NCBI GenBank assembly: GCA_018396515.1
Contig: JAGTQJ010000029.1
Coordinates: forward strand, 1 to 13,942
Length of the DNA: 13,942 bases
Direction: 5' to 3'
DNA from: Candidatus Bathyarchaeota archaeon
GTDB lineage: Archaea; Thermoproteota; Bathyarchaeia; TCS64
The position numbers and the translations under genes are program-made. Shown here in pieces: positions 13,765 to 13,942 of this stretch. The number at the start of each line of letters is the position of its first letter. The first letter of the stretch is position 1. The notes below the pieces were generated by a model. The model worked only from the letters and a program-made list of their open reading frames with translations, did no database searches and was not told where the DNA came from.

Positions 13765-13942
13765 TTAGATTCGAGGTAGTTCTCCGCCTGTTGTGGGAAC
13801 CTTCCCTGGAAGCTCTGGGAATGTCTCTCTCATCTTCTGCTCCGCTATCGCCGCAGCCTCCTCCAGTATCTTCTGGGCATCCTCGTTCACCGTCTCGAAA
13901 TTTATCGTCATCCCGGTGACTGAGCCGGCGTCTAGGACTATT
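13765..13942 (-). CDS. ESCRT-III (CdvB-like) paralogue, C-terminal fragment (starts beyond the right edge)
   Basis: The last 58 codons of a leftward gene are visible, read in the frame ending at TAA (13765-13767). The sequence SVTGMTINFETVNEDAQKIL followed by EEAAAIAEQKMRETFPELPG is the C-terminal helix and tail of archaeal ESCRT-III proteins (CdvB1/B2/B3 type). FPELPGKVP resembles a MIT-interacting tail. Unlike the neighbouring CdvB it ends shortly after this helix, without a winged helix. It probably co-assembles with CdvB in the division filament and is recognised by CdvC. The start and core lie outside the window, so the paralogue type cannot be named. Confidence 0.82.
   Translation of the reverse strand, partial: IVLDAGSVTGMTINFETVNEDAQKILEEAAAIAEQKMRETFPELPGKVPTTGGELPRI

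Overview
The window comes from an archaeon, most likely a thermophilic member of the TACK group (Thermoproteota/Crenarchaeota and relatives). The markers are RadA, an Orc1/Cdc6 replication initiator, translation factor aIF2-beta with the archaeal family DUF424, an archaeal-type methionyl-tRNA synthetase, an MTAP with a C-terminal CXC pair, and the Cdv (ESCRT-III/Vps4-like) division genes. Arginine is mostly AGG/AGA, ATA is common for isoleucine, genes are tightly packed, and the 15 visible starts divide about equally among ATG, GTG and TTG. The exact lineage cannot be fixed from the sequence alone. I see no mobile element, CRISPR array, rRNA or tRNA.

Layout. At the left edge lies the N-terminus of radA (minus). 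After a 256-bp AT-rich gap come a winged-helix regulator and cdc6/orc1 (both minus, overlapping by 8 bp). A 294-bp AT-rich region with short direct repeats, a plausible replication-origin candidate, separates cdc6 from a divergent M24-fold gene whose metal-binding residues are largely substituted. Next is a leftward set: adenine deaminase, aIF2-beta, DUF424, and S-adenosylhomocysteine hydrolase. A purine-type phosphoribosyltransferase diverges from adenine deaminase across a short promoter region with a palindromic TATA box. MTAP (minus) converges on that phosphoribosyltransferase. MetRS and a PHP-domain phosphoesterase run rightward. The right end holds leftward cell-division genes: a partial ESCRT-III paralogue, a CdvB with a C-terminal winged helix, CdvC (Vps4-like AAA ATPase), and a small two-helix membrane protein.

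How the genes work together. The middle forms a methionine/SAM and purine recycling neighbourhood. SAH hydrolase splits S-adenosylhomocysteine, MTAP releases adenine from methylthioadenosine, adenine deaminase makes hypoxanthine, the phosphoribosyltransferase can return a 6-oxopurine to the nucleotide pool, and MetRS consumes methionine. The right end encodes the constriction machinery: ESCRT-III filaments (CdvB and a paralogue) remodelled by CdvC. The left end carries replication and recombination functions. The most unusual items are the metal-ligand-depleted M24 protein, the unknown membrane protein in the cdvB-cdvC transcription unit with a proline-rich segment after its membrane part, and the repeat-bearing region beside cdc6.
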